Positions 59,181 through 64,000 of a DNA stretch of 64,000 nt are shown here, one piece after another. Each line of letters begins with the position of its first letter. The stretch's first letter is position 1. Under the pieces are notes generated by a model. It searched no databases, had not been told where the DNA came from, and saw only the letters and a list, made by a program, of their open reading frames with translations. Source of the DNA: Bacillota bacterium. Its GTDB lineage: Bacteria > Bacillota > Clostridia > Lachnospirales > Lachnospiraceae. The stretch lies in contig JAEVYY010000026.1 of NCBI GenBank assembly GCA_023392535.1, positions 124,001-188,000 of the forward strand, read 5' to 3'. A program made the translations under genes and the position numbers.

Positions 59181-60041
59181 ATGAGGAAGAAGAAACACAA
59201 CAGGTGGATTATCCTCACCATGATTCCGATTTATGCATTTACTATGCTATTTGTGGCATTGCCCCTTATTTATATGGTGATATTGAGCTTTATGAGCCGT
59301 GCGGAAGTGTGGGGCGTGGTGATGGACTTTACCATGGAGAACTATAAAAAAATACTGGAGCCTCTTTATTTAAATACTTTTAAAGAGTCTTTAAAACTGG
59401 CCTTTTTATCTACGGGTATGATCATACTTCTGGGTTATCCATTTGGTTATTATATGGGGCAGTTAAACGAGAAATGGAAAAAAAGAATGATGTTGCTCCT
59501 TATGATACCTTTTTGGACCAGTTCTTTGATCCGTCTGTATGGATGGATTATATTGTTCCGCAGCAATGGGGTTCTGGATATCATACTTATGAAACTGCAT
59601 ATCACGCAAAAACCATTAAAATTATTGTACTCCTATCCGGCGGTCACGACAGGAATGGTTTATGCATTATTACCAATTATGATATTGTCCGTATACGCAA
59701 GTGTGGAAAAGATGGATTGGAATTTGGTTGAAGCTTCCAGAGACCTGGGAGCAAGCAGAACAAAAGCTTTCTGGACGATCACTTTCCCGCTTACATTGCC
59801 GGGATTGATGTCTGGTATTATATTGACATTTATACCATCCATGGGATTGTTTTTTATTGCGGATATTCTTGGTGGAAATAAAATCGTATTAGTCGGAAGT
59901 GTGATTCAGGAGCAGCTTACGAAGGGACGAAATCTTCCTTTTGCTGCGGCATTGTCTGTTGTACTTATGGTTCTGACATCGATATTGATTAGTATTTATC
60001 GAAAGCTTTTCCGCACAAAAGATTTGGAGGGGCTGGTATGA
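59181..60041 (+). CDS. potB: Spermidine/putrescine ABC transporter permease PotB
   Basis: 286 residues with six membrane helices. It carries the inner-membrane coupling loop ASRDLGASRTKAFWTITFPL (EAA motif) and FWTSSLIRLYGWIILFRSNG typical of PotB. With PotC it forms the polyamine channel. Its end overlaps potC by four bases (ATGA), showing coupling. The start lies five bases past the potA stop. Confidence 0.95.
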   Translation: MRKKKHNRWIILTMIPIYAFTMLFVALPLIYMVILSFMSRAEVWGVVMDFTMENYKKILEPLYLNTFKESLKLAFLSTGMIILLGYPFGYYMGQLNEKWKKRMMLLLMIPFWTSSLIRLYGWIILFRSNGVLDIILMKLHITQKPLKLLYSYPAVTTGMVYALLPIMILSVYASVEKMDWNLVEASRDLGASRTKAFWTITFPLTLPGLMSGIILTFIPSMGLFFIADILGGNKIVLVGSVIQEQLTKGRNLPFAAALSVVLMVLTSILISIYRKLFRTKDLEGLV

Positions 60042-60829
60042 AAAAAAAGAAAAGGCAAAGAAAATTACCTGCCCTATATTTAGCAATGATTTTATTTTTA
60101 ATGTATATACCCATTATAGTAACGGTATTTTATTCGTTTAATGCTTCTAAGATCTCTTCTGTTTGGGGGGGATTCAGTCTGACCTGGTATGAAATATTGT
60201 GGAAGGATCGCGAGATTAAAGAAGCGTTGTTCAATAGTATTATTCTGGCCCTATCCAGCAGTCTTTTGGCAGTCGTGATCGGAACACTTGGGGCAGTAGG
60301 CATGCATAAGACAACAAATCGCTTTAATGAGGTCATATCTTACCTTTCTACCCTCCCGTTGATGATACCCGAGATCATCCTGGGAATGGTATTTCTGGCT
60401 ATTTTTTCTGTTATGGGACTTCCATTTGGAATGTTGACTCTGGTAATCGCGCACACGACCTTCTGTGTTCCCTATTTATTTATTATGGTGAGTGCCCGAC
60501 TGATAGGAATGGATAAGAGTCTGGAGGAGGCTGCAAGAGATCTGGGGGCTTCTCAAATCCGAACTTTTTGTGATATTGTACTGCCACAGTTGATTCCTGC
60601 GATCCTGTCTGGGGTATTGCTGTCATTTGCAATGTCCTTTGATGATGTCGTCATTAGTATATTCGTAACAGGTCCTAAGGTAAATCTATTGCCGATTAAA
60701 ATATATACAAAATTGAAAACCGGAATTACTCCAGAGATAAATGCTTTGGCGACTGTTATTTTGGGTGTTACGATTTTACTTGTATTCTTATCAGACAAAA
60801 TCGGAAAAGAGGATAAGAATATAAAATAA
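60038..60829 (+). CDS. potC: Spermidine/putrescine ABC transporter permease PotC
   Basis: 263 residues, six membrane helices. It has FYSFNASKISSVWGGFSLTW near the start, the EAA loop EEAARDLGASQIRTFCDIVL and LSFAMSFDDVVISIFVTGPK, all typical of PotC. It is translationally coupled to potB. The short distance to potD (about 45 bases) keeps the operon together. Confidence 0.95.
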   Translation: MKKKKRQRKLPALYLAMILFLMYIPIIVTVFYSFNASKISSVWGGFSLTWYEILWKDREIKEALFNSIILALSSSLLAVVIGTLGAVGMHKTTNRFNEVISYLSTLPLMIPEIILGMVFLAIFSVMGLPFGMLTLVIAHTTFCVPYLFIMVSARLIGMDKSLEEAARDLGASQIRTFCDIVLPQLIPAILSGVLLSFAMSFDDVVISIFVTGPKVNLLPIKIYTKLKTGITPEINALATVILGVTILLVFLSDKIGKEDKNIK

Positions 60830-60874
60830 AGCTAGAATAAAGAGCGCAATAAAAGCGCAGAAATGAGGAGAGAA

Positions 60875-62002
60875 ATGAAGAAAAAAATGGTAGCTATGAT
60901 TTTAGGTGTTGCTATGATTGCGGGAGTACTTACCGGATGTGGTAACAGCAGTGGAGCAAAAAACGAAGGTACTAAGGAAGTAGTGGGAACTACAGAAGCG
61001 GATACCAATTCTGAAGACGCAAGTTCGGTTTCCCTATCAGGGGAATTAAATTTATATACATGGGATGGCATGTTTCCGCAGGAAGTACTGGATGGATTTA
61101 CAAAAGAGACTGGTGTTAAAATAAATTATTCTAATTTCGATTATGATGAAGATATGTTAGCTAAACTGGAAGAAACAAAAGGCGGCGATTATGATCTTGT
61201 GATAGCAGATGATTATATTATTGAACTGGCAATCAAAGAGGGTCTTGTTCAGAAATTGAATAAGGAACAAATTCCTGATTTTAGTAATATTAATCCTCTT
61301 TATCAAGGACAATTTTATGATCAGAATGATGAATATACGGTTCCTTACGGAGCGGGAATCCCTTTGATCGTATATGATAAAGAGGCAGTTGGATTTGAAA
61401 TTAAAAGTTATGAAGATTTATGGAATAAAGCATTGGAGGATAATATTGCAATTATTGGAAATTACCGTGTTATGAACGGTATTGCACTGAAGACATTGGG
61501 AGAATCCTTTAATACGGAAGATCTTGCGGTCATTCAAAAAGCAGGTGACAAGATGTTGGAATTGGCCCCGAACATTCGTCTGATCAGTGACAGTAATACT
61601 CAGGATTACATCGTAAGCGGTGAGGTGAGTGCGGCCTTTCTATATACTTCACAAGTAAATCAGGCATTGGAAGCAAATCCGAATCTATCTGTATGCTATC
61701 CAAAAGAAGGCTTGGGATTTGGTATTATGGCAGGATTTATTCCTTCCCAGGCTCCAAATGCGGATGCTGCAAATGCCTTTCTGAATTATATCTTACAACC
61801 AGAAGTATCTGCTGCCTGCTTTGAAAATCTTGGCTATTATTGTACCAATAAGGCAGCAGAAAGCTATATTTCGGAAGATATAAAAGATAATATCGTATTG
61901 CCTGCTACGGTAACGGATGGTGAAATTATTCAAAATATCAATCAGGAAGCGGAAGATCTGCATGCAGAGATCTGGAAAAAATTTCAGGAAGCCTGTAACT
62001 AA
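60875..62002 (+). CDS. potD: Spermidine/putrescine-binding lipoprotein PotD
   Basis: 375 residues from ATG 60875 (GAGGAG five bases upstream; ATG 60863 is possible). The lipobox is VLTGCGN. The binding domain opens GELNLYTWDGMFPQEVLDGF, typical of PotD, and continues with YDLVIADDYIIELAIKEGLV and GAGIPLIVYDKEAVG. Trp and Asp residues that bind polyamine amino groups are present in these segments. It delivers polyamines to PotBC; whether putrescine or spermidine is preferred cannot be told. Confidence 0.94.
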   Translation: MKKKMVAMILGVAMIAGVLTGCGNSSGAKNEGTKEVVGTTEADTNSEDASSVSLSGELNLYTWDGMFPQEVLDGFTKETGVKINYSNFDYDEDMLAKLEETKGGDYDLVIADDYIIELAIKEGLVQKLNKEQIPDFSNINPLYQGQFYDQNDEYTVPYGAGIPLIVYDKEAVGFEIKSYEDLWNKALEDNIAIIGNYRVMNGIALKTLGESFNTEDLAVIQKAGDKMLELAPNIRLISDSNTQDYIVSGEVSAAFLYTSQVNQALEANPNLSVCYPKEGLGFGIMAGFIPSQAPNADAANAFLNYILQPEVSAACFENLGYYCTNKAAESYISEDIKDNIVLPATVTDGEIIQNINQEAEDLHAEIWKKFQEACN

Positions 62003-62041
62003 GTTTGCCACCAGTTATGATATGTTGAAAGGGTGCTTAGA

Positions 62042-63424
62042 ATGAATACTAAGGATATGACAGTCGGGAGGCCCGGAACATTACTCTTGACATTTGCAGT
62101 ACCTTTAATGGTGGGAAATATGTTTCAACAATTATATACCGTGGTTGATACTGCTATCGTTGGGCGCTTTTTGGGAGTGAATGCCTTAGCAGCACTTGGG
62201 GCAACAGAGTGGTTGACATTTATCATGTTTGGTTCTATTGCAGGTATTACTCATGGATTTTCTGTTATTATGGCACAATATTTTGGAGCATCCGAGTATG
62301 GGATGCTCCGAAAATCAATCATAAATGCAATTTATCTGGCAATGATTGGAGCTATAATCCTCGCGGTAACGGGGCAATTAATCTTAAATCCGTTGTTGCT
62401 CTTCTTAAGAACGCCGGAAGGGATTTTGGCATTATCTAAAAGTTACTTAGGGATCTTGTATTTGGGAATACCCGTATCATTCTGTTATAATTTGTCTGCA
62501 TCAATTTTGAGGGCACTTGGAAACAGCAGAACCCCCTTGCTGGCAATGTTAGCGGCATCCATCTGTAATATTGTTTTAGATGTATTATTTATTGTTGCAT
62601 TTGATTGGGGCATAAACGGAGCAGCTGTTGCAACTATTATAGCACAGATCTTTGCAGCTGTTTTTTGTGTTGCCAAATTAAAAGGGATAGACCTTCTTCC
62701 TACGCAAAGTCACGAATATTTATTTGACAAAGATATCTGCCTGACAGAACTAAAGCTTGGAGTGCCGCTCGGGCTACAGAATATAATCACCGCAATAGGT
62801 GGATTACTCGTACAATCTGTAATAAATGGGTTTGGAATACTATTCATTGCCGGATATACCATAGCAAATAAACTTTATGGATTGCTGGAAATAGCTGCGT
62901 CTTCTTTTGGCTATGCCATGTCTTCCTATACGGCACAAAATTTGGGCGCTGGGCTATTACATAGAGTTAGAAAAGGATTACGCGCTGCAAATTGGATCGG
63001 AGTGATAACAGCTTATGGAATGTCAGTAATTATGATATTTTTAGGTAAAATAATACTATCTTGGTTCCTTGTAGCAGATCCGGTGTCAGAACAGGATATC
63101 TTACAAATAGGATATCAATTTCTTAGTATACTAGCGTTTTTTTTTCCACTACTTTATTTACTATATATCATACGTGCATGTATTCAGGGAATGGGAAATA
63201 CTCTAATACCAATGATATCCAGTATCGCACAACTGATAATGCGAGTAGGATGTGCACTTGTACTAACAAAGTTCATAGGAAAGACGGGTGTTTTCTGGGG
63301 AGAGATATTTGCATGGATTGGTGCGGATAGTATTCTCCTAATTAGTTATTTGGCCTACATAAAAAAGCTTGAGAAGCGGGTAGGAGGATTAGCTGTTCAG
63401 GCAACAAAGAGCCCTTTCCTTTAG
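62042..63424 (+). CDS. MATE-family multidrug efflux transporter
   Basis: 460 residues from ATG 62042 (GAAAGGG eight bases upstream). Twelve hydrophobic segments. Starts MTVGRPGTLLLTFAVPLMVG, with MFQQLYTVVDTAIVGRFLGV near residue 27, and the second half begins LGVPLGLQNIITAIGGLL, the internal repeat of MATE proteins. It expels cationic drugs or metabolites using Na+ or H+. It follows potD by about 40 bases; its 3-prime end overlaps the convergent ROK gene by 36 bases. Confidence 0.93.
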   Translation: MNTKDMTVGRPGTLLLTFAVPLMVGNMFQQLYTVVDTAIVGRFLGVNALAALGATEWLTFIMFGSIAGITHGFSVIMAQYFGASEYGMLRKSIINAIYLAMIGAIILAVTGQLILNPLLLFLRTPEGILALSKSYLGILYLGIPVSFCYNLSASILRALGNSRTPLLAMLAASICNIVLDVLFIVAFDWGINGAAVATIIAQIFAAVFCVAKLKGIDLLPTQSHEYLFDKDICLTELKLGVPLGLQNIITAIGGLLVQSVINGFGILFIAGYTIANKLYGLLEIAASSFGYAMSSYTAQNLGAGLLHRVRKGLRAANWIGVITAYGMSVIMIFLGKIILSWFLVADPVSEQDILQIGYQFLSILAFFFPLLYLLYIIRACIQGMGNTLIPMISSIAQLIMRVGCALVLTKFIGKTGVFWGEIFAWIGADSILLISYLAYIKKLEKRVGGLAVQATKSPFL

Positions 63425-64000
63425 CCCTTCGAAGTAATAAGAACTGGTATCTTGCGCAAATGTCAATTCTGGTATATGCTTTTCGGAAATTATTTTTTTA
63501 CAGGCATCTATGATAGGCCCGATTAATGTGATACTGATACTTTTTCCGGTAAGCATGATCACATCGGGATTTAATACAGCGATAAATAGGCTCATGGCCT
63601 TTGCGATCTGTTCCTCATGACTTATCTTAGGGGTTACATGAAGCAATCGTCGTGTATTTTCTGGTTGTAAAGACAGGCAGGAAATATTACCTGCAAAATT
63701 ACTTCTTCCATGAATAATATCTCCATTTATGATAATACCCGATTCCTGGCATTTATCATCGTCAAATTTCAAAGCAATAACACTGCTAAAAGGACTCTTT
63801 GTTTTTTGCCGATATAGTCCATAAGCAATCAGGCTCATACGGTTATCCATGACAACGGGCAATGAGAAGTCTCTCTTGATATTTTTAATCAGATTTTCAC
63901 CCACCAAAGAAGTTATATCACAGGTTTCAATAGTTTGAGCAGAGTCAAGAGTACCAGATATGCCAATACTAATAATTTGTATCTTAGAATATTCCTGTAA
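63389..64000 (-). CDS. ROK-family protein (repressor or sugar kinase), C-terminal part
   Basis: Partial: about 203 codons run from the right edge to the stop at 63389. Visible are IISIGISGTLDSAQTIETCD and the ROK-like IIINGDIIHGRSNFAGNISC, near a spot where kinases have GGGIIINGK-GANGAAGE. The zinc-binding CxCGxxGC motif of ROK kinases is not seen, and the loop is degenerate, so a regulator (NagC/XylR type) is more likely than an active kinase. The N-terminal DNA-binding part would lie outside the window. It overlaps the end of the MATE gene. Confidence 0.7.
   Translation of the reverse strand, partial: LQEYSKIQIISIGISGTLDSAQTIETCDITSLVGENLIKNIKRDFSLPVVMDNRMSLIAYGLYRQKTKSPFSSVIALKFDDDKCQESGIIINGDIIHGRSNFAGNISCLSLQPENTRRLLHVTPKISHEEQIAKAMSLFIAVLNPDVIMLTGKSISITLIGPIIDACKKIISEKHIPELTFAQDTSSYYFEGLKERALCCLNS

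Overview
The window is a gene-dense, AT-rich stretch of a Gram-positive chromosome. The most likely source is an anaerobic, endospore-forming member of the Clostridia, probably Lachnospiraceae. Spore genes are present (yabP, yabQ, a SpoIIE-type phosphatase, a CotS-type coat kinase, a YtvI-type membrane protein). So are strict-anaerobe oxygen defences (rubrerythrin, PerR, a stand-alone glycyl-radical domain), T-box and FMN riboswitches, and consensus sigma-A promoters with strong Shine-Dalgarno sites. No insertion sequence, phage gene or CRISPR array was seen. The organism call is inference from gene content.

Layout. 1-5.6 kb: end of a rhomboid protease, a flavodoxin-like/SCP2 fusion, HIT protein, then murG and a TSCPD protein on the minus strand, an unknown membrane protein, and pgi. 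5.7-9.2 kb: a GntR(YtrA-type)-ABC-permease operon whose promoter is overlapped by a 19-bp perfect inverted repeat. 9.3-12.3 kb: a D-2-hydroxyacid dehydrogenase, then a minus-strand stress group (hsp20, GrcA-like glycyl-radical protein, rubrerythrin, perR). 12.5-18.5 kb: iron-type alcohol dehydrogenase, sensor kinase and response regulator, HD hydrolase, pseudouridine synthase, YtvI-like permease.

18.6-31.5 kb is the most distinctive region: two paralogous LacI regulators, then one long plus-strand run with a FucI-like isomerase, a split transketolase, a glycerol-kinase-like FGGY kinase, a ribose-type ABC importer with an extra DUF2291 lipoprotein, an RbsD mutarotase and a PfkB kinase. Two 12-bp palindromes precede the second regulator. 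The parts make a complete import, anomer conversion, isomerisation, phosphorylation and C2-transfer route for a pentose-like sugar. The kinase plus split transketolase pairing resembles the published D-apiose/apulose-4-phosphate pathway, but the substrate cannot be read from the sequence.

31.5-46.5 kb: T-box-controlled proS, ackA, cca, cotS-like, a PEGA lipoprotein, mazG, hup, an S4 protein, yabP-yabQ-divIC-spoIIE-like, then tilS-hpt-ftsH. Behind ftsH lies a candidate small RNA with C-rich single-stranded tracts and its own promoter and terminator. 46.8-51.1 kb: GH13 amylase, tRNA-Tyr and tRNA-Leu, an unknown coiled-coil protein, endonuclease IV. 51.1-55.1 kb: an FMN riboswitch, two tandem terminator hairpins and ribD-ribE-ribBA-ribH. 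55.1-56.4 kb: tRNA-Phe, two tRNA-Gly genes, and a secreted SGNH-like protein. 56.5-64 kb: an M20 peptidase, a C39-like protein, a polyamine ABC operon (potABCD, with PotA lacking its TOBE domain), a MATE exporter and a convergent partial ROK protein.

All calls come from reading the sequence; no database search was run. Domain positions, identity levels and RNA structures are eye estimates.
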